64,000 nucleotides of DNA, taken from positions 558,001 to 622,000 of the forward strand of contig CAVWKG010000016.1 of the NCBI GenBank assembly GCA_963755375.1, in the 5' to 3' direction. This document shows, piece by piece, positions 52,268 through 61,157 of this stretch. Numbering within the stretch: position 1 is the first letter of the stretch; each line of letters begins with the position of its first letter. The position numbers and the translations under genes were made by a program. A model generated the notes under the pieces. That model was not told the origin of the DNA. It did not search any database and saw only the letters and a list, made by a program, of their open reading frames with translations. This DNA is from Bog-473 sp963755375 (GTDB lineage Bacteria > Actinomycetota > Acidimicrobiia > Acidimicrobiales > RAAP-2).

Positions 52268-52274
52268 GGCCGCC

Positions 52275-53165
52275 GTGCAGACCGTGGTCACAGGCAAACC
52301 TCATGATCCCCTCGACGATCTCCGCCCCCTCCCGCTTCCTGCGTGGGAGCAGCGAGGTTCGTTCCACGACATCCGCTACGACGTCGCCGACGGCATCGCA
52401 AAGCTGACGATCTGCCGGCCCGAAGTGCGGAACGCCTTCCGTCCCCAGACGCTCTTCGAGCTGACCGAGGCCTTCACCATGGCCCGGGATGACACCGACG
52501 TCGGCGCCATCATCCTCTGCGGCGAAGGCCCCGACGCCTTCTGCTCCGGTGGGGACCAGAAGATCCGCGGTGACGACGGCTACATCGGGGACGACGAGGT
52601 GGCCCAACGCGGCATCGGCCGCCTCAACGTCCTCGATCTCCAGATCCTGATGCGCCGCATCCCCAAGCCCATCATTGCCATGGTTGCGGGCTACGCCATC
52701 GGTGGTGGGCACATCCTGCACCTGGTCTGCGACATCTCCATCGCAGCCGACAACGCCCGTTTCGGCCAGACCGGACCCAAAGTGGGGAGCTTCGACGGAG
52801 GGTACGGATCGTCGATCCTGGCCCGCACCGTCGGGCTCAAGCGGGCGAAGGAGGTGTGGTTCCTCTGCCGTCAGTACGACGCGGAGCAAGCCCTCGACTG
52901 GGGGTTGGTCAACACCGTCGTCCCGCTGGACGAGCTCGAGCGCGAGACGGTGGCGTGGTGCCGGCAGATGCTCACGCTCTCACCGATCGCGCTCCGCATG
53001 ATCAAGGCGGGGATGAACGCGGCCGACGACGGCCTGGCCGGCGTGCAGCAGCTGGCCGGTGACGCCACGATGCTCTTCTACATGACCGAGGAGGGGCAGG
53101 AGGGCCGGAACGCCTTCGTGGAGCACCGAGCGCCAGACTTCTCGCGGTTCCCGCGCCGCCCGTGA
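52275..53165 (+). CDS. menB: 1,4-dihydroxy-2-naphthoyl-CoA synthase MenB
   Basis: MenB closes the second ring of the menaquinone nucleus. This 296-aa crotonase-fold enzyme has ITICRPEVRNAF-like LTICRPEVRNAFRP, CSGGDQKIRG, the oxyanion stretch GYAIGGGHILHLVCDISIA and TGPKVGSFDGGYGSS, which is diagnostic for MenB. The C-terminal MLFYMTEEGQEGRNAF is also typical. The GTG start has no ribosome-binding site. menA follows with a GTGA overlap. Confidence 0.96.
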   Translation: MQTVVTGKPHDPLDDLRPLPLPAWEQRGSFHDIRYDVADGIAKLTICRPEVRNAFRPQTLFELTEAFTMARDDTDVGAIILCGEGPDAFCSGGDQKIRGDDGYIGDDEVAQRGIGRLNVLDLQILMRRIPKPIIAMVAGYAIGGGHILHLVCDISIAADNARFGQTGPKVGSFDGGYGSSILARTVGLKRAKEVWFLCRQYDAEQALDWGLVNTVVPLDELERETVAWCRQMLTLSPIALRMIKAGMNAADDGLAGVQQLAGDATMLFYMTEEGQEGRNAFVEHRAPDFSRFPRRP

Positions 53166-54145
53166 GCCCTCCGCTCAAGTTGTGGGTGGCGGGCGCGCGC
53201 CCGCGCACCCTTCCGGCTGCGGTCGTGCCGGTCGTCGTCGGGACGGCGGCGGGCTACCTTTCGAGTGGACACTTCGTCATCACCACGCCGCAGATCTCCA
53301 GCGTCTGCCGTGCAACGGTGTGCGCAACGTTCAACCGCCAGCTCTCCTGGTTGAACGCAGTTCTGGCGTTGATCGTGGCTCTGGGCATCCAGATCGGCAC
53401 CAACTTCGTCAACGACTATGCGGACGGGGTACGCGGGACGGACGAGCACCGGGTCGGCCCCATCCGGCTGGTGGCAGGGAAGCTGGCGACCGTCCGCGAG
53501 GTCAAGATCGCCGCGCTGATCGCCTTCGGTGTCGCTGGACTGGCAGGCCTGGGGTTGGCGGCCCGCGTCACCTGGTGGCTCATCCCGCTCGGCCTCGTCT
53601 GTGGCATCGCGGGGTGGGCCTACACGGGAGGCCCCCGACCGTACGGGTATCTCGGCTTCGGCGAGCTCTTCGTCTTCGTCTTCTTCGGTCTCGTGGCCAC
53701 AGCGGGCTCGGCCTATGTGCAGCACGCCCCGTTCGTCATCTCGGTGGCCGGGCACCTCTTCTCCTACACCTATGACTGGTGGTTCGTACTGTGGGCCGGG
53801 GTGCCCGTCGGGTTGCTGGCTGCCGCCCTTCTGCAGGCGAACAATCTGCGCGACATCGCAACGGACACGGAGTCGGGGAAGAGGACCCTCGCCGTACGTC
53901 TCGGACGGCAACGGGCCGGCCTGCTGTACGGCTTCACGCTGATGGGCGTGGCGCTCTCCATCGGGGTCGTCTCGAGCTACCGGCCGTGGTCGCTGCTGGC
54001 CCTGTTGGCGACGCCCGTGGCCGTCGGCCCTGTCCGACTGGCGCTGAGCGACAAGGAGGGGCGCGCGTTGTTGCCCATGCTGGGGACGACTGCCCGCCTC
54101 CAGATCATCACCGGCGCGCTCCTCACGGTCGGACTGCTTTTGTGA
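53162..54145 (+). CDS. menA: 1,4-dihydroxy-2-naphthoate polyprenyltransferase MenA
   Basis: MenA attaches the polyprenyl tail to dihydroxynaphthoate in the membrane. This 327-aa UbiA-family protein has about nine hydrophobic helices. The first Asp-rich motif is NFVNDYADGVRGTD and the second is NNLRDIATDTESGK, both typical of MenA. It begins WVAGARPRTLPAAVVPVVVG. The GTG overlaps the menB stop. A polar insert near residues 38-60 (SGHFVITTPQISSV) lies between helices 1 and 2. Confidence 0.94.
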   Translation: MSPPLKLWVAGARPRTLPAAVVPVVVGTAAGYLSSGHFVITTPQISSVCRATVCATFNRQLSWLNAVLALIVALGIQIGTNFVNDYADGVRGTDEHRVGPIRLVAGKLATVREVKIAALIAFGVAGLAGLGLAARVTWWLIPLGLVCGIAGWAYTGGPRPYGYLGFGELFVFVFFGLVATAGSAYVQHAPFVISVAGHLFSYTYDWWFVLWAGVPVGLLAAALLQANNLRDIATDTESGKRTLAVRLGRQRAGLLYGFTLMGVALSIGVVSSYRPWSLLALLATPVAVGPVRLALSDKEGRALLPMLGTTARLQIITGALLTVGLLL

Positions 54146-54164
54146 GCCGACCCCTTGGCTCCGG

Positions 54165-54950
54165 TCACGCGAGCCCCGGCGCGACCGCGTCGAGCCAGTG
54201 AAGCACGATCCGGCGCGTCTGCTCGGGCTGGGCAAGATGCACGGCATGACCACCGCCGGGGACCAACGACGCGACGCCGTGGGGCACGAGTCGTGCCACC
54301 CTGAGTGCAGACGAGGCAAAGCGGGTGTCGTCCGAGCCGGCCAGGGCCAGAACGGGGCAGGGGAGCGAGGGAAGCAGGTCCCAGACAGGCTCCTGGGTGC
54401 CCGTCCCACACAGCCGGAGGCTCGACGCCAGACCGGGCGCGGTGTTGCGGAGACGTTCCGAGCGCCCCGCCCCATCGCTCGAGGCGAGTCGTTCGAACAT
54501 GGGGCCGTGCAGCCAGGCATCGACGAAACGCTCGACATCGCCGGAGGCCTCGAGCTGCTCCGCCAGGCTGTCGTCGGCCTGACGCCGGCACTCGCGTGCG
54601 CCTGGATCCTCAATGCCCCCGGTCACGCCGATGAGGACGAGACGGCTCAACGGCAGATCCGCACCAAGCGCCACATGCAACGCCACGCGGGCACCCAGCG
54701 AGTAGCCAAGCAGCGCGCACGCCCCGCCGCCCACGACCGTCCGTGCTGCCTTAGCCACGAGTACCGCAGTCGCCGGCAGGTCGGTGCGCACCGACCCGGA
54801 GTCGCCGTGGCCGGGCAGATCCACGGCGATCAGTGTGTGCGATTCGGCCAGGAGGTCTCCGAAGCGGCCCCAGAGGCGCCCGGTCTGGGTGAATCCGTGC
54901 AACAAGAGCAGCGGCGGACCCGAACCGCGCACTTCTGCATGGAGTGCCAC
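54165..54950 (-). CDS. menH: MenH-like alpha/beta hydrolase (SHCHC synthase)
   Basis: MenH eliminates pyruvate from the MenD product. This 261-aa alpha/beta hydrolase has LLLLHGFTQTGRLWGRF, the nucleophile elbow LLGYSLGARVAL, the Asp in ALAGSDDTRF and the His in PGGGHAVHLAQPE. HGFTQT and GYSLGAR are characteristic of MenH. It lies between menA and menD on the opposite strand, converging on menA. Its GTG (54950) overlaps the 5' end of menD if menD uses GTG 54944. Confidence 0.88.
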   Translation of the reverse strand: MALHAEVRGSGPPLLLLHGFTQTGRLWGRFGDLLAESHTLIAVDLPGHGDSGSVRTDLPATAVLVAKAARTVVGGGACALLGYSLGARVALHVALGADLPLSRLVLIGVTGGIEDPGARECRRQADDSLAEQLEASGDVERFVDAWLHGPMFERLASSDGAGRSERLRNTAPGLASSLRLCGTGTQEPVWDLLPSLPCPVLALAGSDDTRFASSALRVARLVPHGVASLVPGGGHAVHLAQPEQTRRIVLHWLDAVAPGLA

Positions 54951-56623
54951 GTCGGGTGAGCGTACAGGCCACCTTCAGTGCCACCCTGGTTGACGAGTGG
55001 GCCCGCCTCGGGGTCACGGACGCTGTGGTCTGTCCCGGCTCGCGCTCGACGCCTCTGGCACTCCCCTTGGCTGATCGACTCCGGGTCCACGTCCGCCTGG
55101 ACGAGCGCAGTGCAGGTTTCTTCGCGTTGGGGCTGGCGATGGGGACGGGGAGGCCGAGCATCGTCTGCGTGACCAGCGGCACTGCCGCAGCAGAACTCCA
55201 CCCCGCCGTCGTCGAGGCTCATCACGCCCGGGTGCCGCTCATCGTCTGCACGGCTGACCGGCCGCCCGAGCTGCACTACACGGGAGCACCGCAGACCATC
55301 GAGCAGACGGGCCTGTTTGGCACGGCGAGCCATTGGGCGTTCGAACCGGGCGTGCCCGTCGAGGGTCAGGAGGACACGTGGAGACCGCTCGCGGTCCGTG
55401 CCTTCGAGGAGGCGCTGTACGGGCCGTCGGGTCCCGGACCGGTGCACCTCAATCTGCAATTCCGCGAGCCCCTCACTGGTGCGGCGGCATCCCTTCCGCC
55501 GCGCCCGGCACCGGTGGTCATCGTGCCGGGAGCGGCGACGAGCCGTACCACCAGCACGGGTTTGCAGGCACTTCAGGGCCGTGGCCTCATCATCGCGGGT
55601 GGCCCATGGCCCCAGCGGGCGGACCCCGCTCGCATCATCGCGCTCGCCGAGCGACTCGGCTGGCCGGTCCTGGCTGATCCTCTGTCGGGAGGACGACTGG
55701 AGGGGACGATCGCCGCGGCCGATGCCATCGTCCGCACAGAACCCCCGCTACCCGAGTGCATCGTCTTGCTCGGTGCGCCCTGGCTGTCCCGGGCGCTCGG
55801 GACGTACGTCTCGGACGCCGCCCGTGCGGGCGCCCGGATCGTCGTGGTGGATCCGTGGCGCCAGTGGGCCGATCCGTCGCGGGTGGCCACCGAGTTCCAC
55901 CAGTGCGCCGCCGACGAGTGGCTCGAGTCCGCCACCGCCACGGCGGCACCGTGCGATCCGGCGTGGCTCGAGTCGTGGCGGTCCCGGGAATCAAGGGCGC
56001 AGGCGGCCATCGCCGAGGTTCTCGGCACCGATCTGAGTGAGCCGCTCGTGGCCCGCTCGGTCCACCGCTACGCGGCGGAAACGGGCGCAACCCTCATGGT
56101 GGCGGCATCCATGCCGATCCGGGACCTCGAGTGGTACGCCGAGCCCCACCCGCTGCCGCCCCGGGTTCTCGCGAACAGGGGAGCAAACGGGATCGACGGG
56201 GTCGTGTCGACCGCGTTGGGCTGTGCCGCGTCAGGAACCGGACAGGGCGCGCGCACGGTCGCGCTGCTCGGCGACCTCACGTTCCTCCATGACGTTTCGG
56301 GGTTGGTCAACCTGCCCGAGGTCCCGTGCACGTTCGTCGTACTCGACAACGGCGGGGGAGGGATCTTCTCATTCCTGCCGCAAGCGACGTCCATCGAGCC
56401 TGCCGTGTTCGAGCGGCTCTTCGGTACGCCCCCCACCAGTGACATCGGCGCGGTCGCGCGCGGGTTCGGCCTGCCCGTTCACGATGTCGTGACGCTCAAG
56501 CAGCTCGAGCCCGCACTGGCCGCGCCGACGCCCGCACTCGTCCGCGTGAAGGTACCCGGTCGGGCGCAGAACGTCGCGCTGCACGATGCGATCAACCAGG
56601 CGGTCCGTCTCGCGCTGCCGTAG
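54944..56623 (+). CDS. menD: SEPHCHC synthase MenD
   Basis: MenD joins 2-oxoglutarate-derived succinic semialdehyde to isochorismate using thiamine diphosphate, the first committed step. This 559-aa protein has VCPGSRSTPLALPLAD, ERSAGFFALGLAMGTGRP, TSGTAAAELHPAVVEA and the ThDP/Mg site NRGANGIDGVVSTALG with LLGDLTFLHDVSGL. The start may be GTG 54944 or GTG 54956. The 3' end overlaps the convergent HNH gene by 32 bases. Confidence 0.95.
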   Translation: MPRRVSVQATFSATLVDEWARLGVTDAVVCPGSRSTPLALPLADRLRVHVRLDERSAGFFALGLAMGTGRPSIVCVTSGTAAAELHPAVVEAHHARVPLIVCTADRPPELHYTGAPQTIEQTGLFGTASHWAFEPGVPVEGQEDTWRPLAVRAFEEALYGPSGPGPVHLNLQFREPLTGAAASLPPRPAPVVIVPGAATSRTTSTGLQALQGRGLIIAGGPWPQRADPARIIALAERLGWPVLADPLSGGRLEGTIAAADAIVRTEPPLPECIVLLGAPWLSRALGTYVSDAARAGARIVVVDPWRQWADPSRVATEFHQCAADEWLESATATAAPCDPAWLESWRSRESRAQAAIAEVLGTDLSEPLVARSVHRYAAETGATLMVAASMPIRDLEWYAEPHPLPPRVLANRGANGIDGVVSTALGCAASGTGQGARTVALLGDLTFLHDVSGLVNLPEVPCTFVVLDNGGGGIFSFLPQATSIEPAVFERLFGTPPTSDIGAVARGFGLPVHDVVTLKQLEPALAAPTPALVRVKVPGRAQNVALHDAINQAVRLALP

Positions 56624-57788
56624 CGCTCGGCGAGGGCGTCGAGGCGGAGCGTCGACCCGTCGGGCTCTGGAAGGTCAATTCTACGTTGGCGTCGCCGGAG
56701 ATCTTCCATCGCATCTCGTGGACGCAGCGGTGATGCTGATCGCAAAGTTCGACAAGGTTGTCGAGGTCCGTCGGCCCGCCGTCGATCCAATGCCGAACGT
56801 GGTGCACGTCGGTGAACTCGGTGTGGGTGCAACCGGGGAACCGGCACCCCTTGTCGCGGCGTCTGATCTCCAGCCGCTGCGCATCGCTGGGGTCCCGCCG
56901 GGTCCGTCCGAGGTTGAGGCTCCGGCCATCGGGGCCGTCGGCTGAAACCAGGACCTTGGCGTCGCAGGCGAGCCGGCGGGCGACTTCGCGCGACACCGGC
57001 CCCAAGACGTCGAGTTCGGCCCCTCCTTCGGCCCCAGCCAGGAAGCTCATGTCGGCATGGACGACCACGGTGGGGCGGTTGCGGCGTGCGCCGCCTGCCC
57101 GGTGCTGCCCGACTCCGTCCCCGGGCCGGGTACCCTTCTCCACCGCATCGCCCTTGCAGACGGCGACCAGGGCGTCGGCCATACGCTGGTCGAAGGGTGC
57201 TCGAGCAGCCCCGTGACGGCTGGCTCGCGCAATGAGCGAGCTCTTGACCACGGCGTACTGGTCCTCCGGGAGGGTCCCGGTCAGAGTCCGGCGCCGATCG
57301 TCGAAGCGGAGGAAGCGCCTGGAGTAGAACCCGGTCGAGCGCTCGTCGGTTTGGTTCCGTGTGGCCAGCGCCAGCTCGCGGACCTGCTTGGCCGACCAGT
57401 GCGTCGCCTGTTCAGCCAGTTGCGCGTCGGTCTCTGGCTTGGCAACGTCGACGAGCGGCTTCACCTGGTCGAACGAGAGCTTTCCTTGCGACAGCGCATC
57501 GGCGATTCTGGGCAGTGACGGCAGCTTGGCCGCCGCGGTCACCCATTCGCGGGCGGTGGCGGCGGAGACGCCGCACCGCTGGACCAGCCAGGCCACCATG
57601 GAGGTGGCGCCGTCCACTCTCCAGGCCCGTCGCCGGTCCAGTTCGACCACCGCCGCCAGCAGTTGGCTCTGGTGCGCTGAGATCGCTCGGTGATGCTGGG
57701 AGACGCTCGACACGAGGGCTTCGGTCCGGCGCGACACGGTGCCGGGCCGGGGGCCGTCTCGGAGGAGGGCGGGTGCCATGCAATCCAT
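56592..57788 (-). CDS. DUF222 / HNH endonuclease protein
   Basis: This 398-aa protein joins an N-terminal DUF222 helical domain (LLAAVVELDRRRAWRVDG, WLVQRCGVSAATAREWV) to a C-terminal HNH nuclease (GCRFPGCTHTEFTDVHHV, GGPTDLDNLVELCDQHHRCVHE). This architecture is common in actinobacteria, often in several diverged copies within a genome, and has been linked to mobile or intein/REP13E12-like repeats. ATG 57788 or 57779 is the start. The 3' end overlaps menD. It may be an independently mobile-type insertion here. Confidence 0.9.
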   Translation of the reverse strand: MDCMAPALLRDGPRPGTVSRRTEALVSSVSQHHRAISAHQSQLLAAVVELDRRRAWRVDGATSMVAWLVQRCGVSAATAREWVTAAAKLPSLPRIADALSQGKLSFDQVKPLVDVAKPETDAQLAEQATHWSAKQVRELALATRNQTDERSTGFYSRRFLRFDDRRRTLTGTLPEDQYAVVKSSLIARASRHGAARAPFDQRMADALVAVCKGDAVEKGTRPGDGVGQHRAGGARRNRPTVVVHADMSFLAGAEGGAELDVLGPVSREVARRLACDAKVLVSADGPDGRSLNLGRTRRDPSDAQRLEIRRRDKGCRFPGCTHTEFTDVHHVRHWIDGGPTDLDNLVELCDQHHRCVHEMRWKISGDANVELTFQSPTGRRSASTPSPSATAARDGPPG

Positions 57789-57845
57789 GAACGGTCGCCG
57801 GCCGACCTCGAGAACGACATAAACGACCCATCGCGTGAGGCTCAG

Positions 57846-59282
57846 TCAGCGATAGCGATCCGCCGGAACCCATTCGCCGTGGCTGCGGACGGGCAGTCGC
57901 ACGGGCAGGTGGATAACCGCTTCGGGGCGGCGCCGGCCGAGAGATGAAGCGTCAAGGACGTAGAGGTCACTGGCGCCGCGGTTGGCGTCGTCGACCACGG
58001 TGAGCAACCAGCCTTCGTCGTCGCCGTGCCCATCCACCGCTCGCACGAAGAGGGGTTCGCTCGGCTCGCGTCCAGGACCCGGGCTCCAGGACGCCACCTC
58101 GTCGCGGGCGAGGTCGAACTTCAACAGCCCGACGAACGACGACTCGCCGTGGCCGCCGGCGGATCCGACTTGGGGCCCGCCTCCCAGTGCTGGTGCAGAA
58201 GTCCACGCAGTCTCGAGGGAGTACCCGTGGCGAAATGGGGCACCCTCGCACTGGGCGTCCATCCGTGGATACTCGACGAACCGATCGTCGACCTGCATCT
58301 GCTCGACCTGGTCCCCGACGATTCGCCAGCGCTCCATCACTCCGAGGGTCCCGCCGATGCCCGTGAGCCCGATGCCCGCCGGTCCGACGACTGATGCCGT
58401 GAGGTCGACGGGTTGGCCGTACTCCGGCACGCCGTAGCGGCACACGTAGAGGACGACGGCTCCCTCTCCGTCCGGTTCGTCGTACGCCCCGAGCACGTGG
58501 GTCACCACGCAGGGGTCGAGTCGAATCCATCGCACCGCGGACCCGTCGCCCCCACGCGGTACCAGACCCATCCAACCTTCAGCCCCGGGCACCCATCCGA
58601 AGGGCACCGCCGCACGGGCACCGTCCTGACCCATGAGCAGGCGCGTGGTGGGTGACTCGATGAACACCACGTGACGCGTAGTGACGCCGACGTCGTGCTG
58701 CCACGTCGCCCGTTCCAACTCCACTGACTGGGCCGAGCGCAAGGCTCCGGCGGCATCCCATTCGCCGATGCGCAGGAAGATTCCCTCACCGTCAGCGAGA
58801 CCATCGCCACCGTCGTCGACTCCGAACAGGACCCGACCGCCGTCGGAGGCCAGGCGGTGCAGATGCGAGGCGATCGGCACGGTCAGCCCGCCGGCGAACT
58901 CCTCTGGCTCCAGAAACCGGGAGTACTGCGAGGGAAACCCGGCTTCGGGCAGAGCGAGCACAGATCCGGCCTGCCACAGCACACCCGCATCGGCGTCGGA
59001 GTCCTGACGCAGGTACCAGACGGCCTCGCCGTCCCGGAGCTCCACGGCGTGCAGGGCACCCGCCTTCCCGCCACCGCCATCGCCACCGCCACCGCCACCG
59101 CCCCCGCCACCGTCGCCGTGGCCGTCGCCATCGCCATCGCCATCGTCATCGGTGCCCACGGCGCCCGCCGCCTGCGCCGACCCCCACGGCCACGCCGGCC
59201 CCACGCGGAAAAGGGTTCCCTGGAGGTCCGGGGGCAACGAGCCCGACATCGGCAGGGGCAGCACCCCGTTGCCCCCGATCAC
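57846..59282 (-). CDS. Carotenoid cleavage oxygenase family protein
   Basis: This 478-aa protein resembles RPE65/carotenoid oxygenases, seven-bladed propellers with a four-His iron centre. The entry segment is MSGSLPPDLQGTLFRVGPAW. Candidate iron ligands lie in IASHLHRL, WQHDVGVTTRHVVFIESP, VVTHVLGAYDEPDG and the final VRSHGEWVP. An insertion of about 28 residues of Asp/Gly (residues 45-72) occurs near the start and is encoded by hexanucleotide repeats. The start is GTG 59282. It may make retinal or apocarotenoids. No carotenoid or rhodopsin genes are visible. Confidence 0.87.
   Translation of the reverse strand: MIGGNGVLPLPMSGSLPPDLQGTLFRVGPAWPWGSAQAAGAVGTDDDGDGDGDGHGDGGGGGGGGGGDGGGGKAGALHAVELRDGEAVWYLRQDSDADAGVLWQAGSVLALPEAGFPSQYSRFLEPEEFAGGLTVPIASHLHRLASDGGRVLFGVDDGGDGLADGEGIFLRIGEWDAAGALRSAQSVELERATWQHDVGVTTRHVVFIESPTTRLLMGQDGARAAVPFGWVPGAEGWMGLVPRGGDGSAVRWIRLDPCVVTHVLGAYDEPDGEGAVVLYVCRYGVPEYGQPVDLTASVVGPAGIGLTGIGGTLGVMERWRIVGDQVEQMQVDDRFVEYPRMDAQCEGAPFRHGYSLETAWTSAPALGGGPQVGSAGGHGESSFVGLLKFDLARDEVASWSPGPGREPSEPLFVRAVDGHGDDEGWLLTVVDDANRGASDLYVLDASSLGRRRPEAVIHLPVRLPVRSHGEWVPADRYR
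59070..59152. repeat. (GCCACC/GCCATC)n tract in the oxygenase gene
   Basis: Imperfect 6-base units continue for about 80 bases and encode the Gly/Asp stretch of the carotenoid oxygenase on the minus strand. Length variation by replication slippage is likely, always in frame because the unit is six bases. Confidence 0.7.
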
Positions 59283-59388
59283 CGGATCACCGCGTCCACG
59301 GGATCACCGCATGACCCGACGAACCCCGAGAACCCAGACAGACACCCATGCGGCCGATCAACCTACCTGTGTATGGCAGAGTCGAGGC

Positions 59389-60654
59389 ATGCCCACGCTC
59401 TCGGAGGACCTCGTCTTCCGCGGCCTGATCCACCAGATGACGGACCCGGATCTCCCGAAGCGCTTCGACCAACCCGGGCTCACGGTCTACGCGGGATTCG
59501 ACCCGTCGGCGGACAGCCTCCATGTGGGCAACCTCATGCAGCTCTGCACGCTGCGGAGATTCCAGGAGGCGGGTCACCGGCCCATCTCCCTCGCGGGAGG
59601 CGGCACGGGCATGATCGGCGACCCGGGCGGCAAGCAGGACGAGCGCCAGCTGCTCGATCTCCGGACGATCGAGGGCTACCTGCAGGGCATCCGCCCCCAG
59701 CTGGGCCAGTTCCTCGACATGGACCGCGCCCTGCTCCTCAACAACGCCGACTGGCTGAGCACGTTGTCCACCCTCGAGTACTTACGCGACGTCGGCAAGC
59801 ACTTCACCGTCAACCAGATGGTGGCCAAGGAGTCTGTCAAGACCCGCTTCGAGCGTCCGGACCAGGGCATCTCCTACACCGAGTTCAGCTACATGCTGCT
59901 CCAGGCCTACGACTTCCTGCGCCTCCATCTCGACCACGCCTGCGATGTCCAGTTCGGCGGCAGCGACCAGTGGGGCAATATCACCATGGGCGTCGACTTC
60001 GTCCGCAAGGTGTGCGGCGACGAGGTCTGGGGCTTCACCAGCCCGCTCATCGTGAAGGCGGACGGCACCAAGTACGGCAAGACCGAGTCGGGCACGGTGT
60101 GGCTGGACCCCAAGCGGACGAGCCCCTTCGCCATGTACCAGTACTTCCTCAACACGCCCGACGAGCAGGTGGGTGAGCTGCTCCGGTTCCTGACCTTCAT
60201 CGAGCACGAGGAGATCACCGGGCTGGACCGCCAGACGGCGGAGCAGCCGCAACGTCGCGAGGCGCAACGGGCGCTCGCCCGCGCCGTGACCGGGCTGGTC
60301 CACGGCGACACGGAGACGGCCAGGTGCGAGGAGGCGTCGGCCGCCCTCTTCGGGGAGGGGATCGCCGGGCTCAGCGAGGAGATGTTGCTGGCCGTCACCG
60401 AGGACGCCCCCACGACCGCCATCCCCAGAGAGGAGCTGTTGCGCGGCCTCGACCTCGTCGGCACCCTGGAGCGGACCGGCCTGGTCAAGTCCAAGAAGGA
60501 GGCGCGGCGGACCGTCGAGCAGGGGGGTGCCTACATCAACAACATCCGCCAGACCGACGACGGGCGCACCTTTACCGCAGACGATCTCCTGCACGACCGG
60601 TACCTCGTGCTCCGCAAGGGCCGGAAAGAGGTCCATATCATCCAGGCCACATGA
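59389..60654 (+). CDS. tyrS: Tyrosyl-tRNA synthetase
   Basis: TyrRS charges tRNA-Tyr. This 421-aa class I synthetase has YAGFDPSADSLHVGNLMQL (HIGH-type), the Tyr-binding YTEFSYMLLQAYDFLRL and FGGSDQWGNITMG, and the KMSKS-type KYGKT in KADGTKYGKTESG. A C-terminal S4 domain follows (LVKSKKEARRTVEQGGAYIN). It is of the TyrS form with HVGN and KYGKT. ATG 59389 directly precedes homology. The next gene overlaps its stop (ATGA). I see no T-box leader. Confidence 0.97.
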   Translation: MPTLSEDLVFRGLIHQMTDPDLPKRFDQPGLTVYAGFDPSADSLHVGNLMQLCTLRRFQEAGHRPISLAGGGTGMIGDPGGKQDERQLLDLRTIEGYLQGIRPQLGQFLDMDRALLLNNADWLSTLSTLEYLRDVGKHFTVNQMVAKESVKTRFERPDQGISYTEFSYMLLQAYDFLRLHLDHACDVQFGGSDQWGNITMGVDFVRKVCGDEVWGFTSPLIVKADGTKYGKTESGTVWLDPKRTSPFAMYQYFLNTPDEQVGELLRFLTFIEHEEITGLDRQTAEQPQRREAQRALARAVTGLVHGDTETARCEEASAALFGEGIAGLSEEMLLAVTEDAPTTAIPREELLRGLDLVGTLERTGLVKSKKEARRTVEQGGAYINNIRQTDDGRTFTADDLLHDRYLVLRKGRKEVHIIQAT

Positions 60655-61157
60655 GGCGTCGGGCCGTCGCCGCGTCACTCGTGCTCATGATCGGATGCGC
60701 CCTCACCCTGACGTCGTGCGCGGGCGCGGACCAGGAGGGATCCGCCGCGCACCGCATGTCGGTCTGGGTCAGTGGCACCAGCCTCGGGGAGGACATCGGC
60801 ACCCTCCTCGCCGACAACGCGCGGGTCCCCAAGGACGTGCCCAACGGGACGGGCGCCGTGCACGCCGCGTGCGGCACCCTCCTCAACGATGCCGAGATGG
60901 CCAACACCAACCTCCCGTCGCCCGACCCCGACGTCACCGATCTCCTGACGAAGGCCTACGGACTCGAAGGCACGGCCGCCAACCAGTGCTACGACGCCGG
61001 CGCCACCAATCAGAAGCTCCTGGCCCAGTCCGAGCGCAACACCATCAAGGCCGAGGCTCTCTACCAGCAGGTCCTGCAACGCATCCGCCAGATCGACGGC
61101 CGTACGGTCTCCACGACGACCACCACGGACAACTCGACAGGGGGCATCTTCGGATGA
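60651..61157 (+). CDS. Putative lipoprotein of unknown function
   Basis: This 168-aa protein begins RRRAVAASLVLMIGCAL and has the lipobox LTSC, so it should be lipidated and anchored outside the membrane. The mature part has no known domain. Two further Cys (AACGTLL and NQCYDAG) may form a disulfide. The helical section AQSERNTIKAEALYQQVLQR is followed by a Thr-rich tail (STTTTTDN). It overlaps tyrS and the flavin reductase gene by four bases each, so translation of all three is probably coupled. Confidence 0.8.
   Translation: MRRRAVAASLVLMIGCALTLTSCAGADQEGSAAHRMSVWVSGTSLGEDIGTLLADNARVPKDVPNGTGAVHAACGTLLNDAEMANTNLPSPDPDVTDLLTKAYGLEGTAANQCYDAGATNQKLLAQSERNTIKAEALYQQVLQRIRQIDGRTVSTTTTTDNSTGGIFG

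Noticed and set aside
56592..57788. Homing endonuclease or insertion sequence
   Set aside because: The DUF222-HNH gene has no terminal inverted repeats, target duplication or transposase, and the menD end is intact.
59070..59152. CRISPR or regulatory repeat
   Set aside because: It is a simple hexanucleotide microsatellite inside a coding region.
59283..59388. T-box leader for tyrS
   Set aside because: The gap is about 106 bases and contains neither a T-box sequence nor an antiterminator-like fold.
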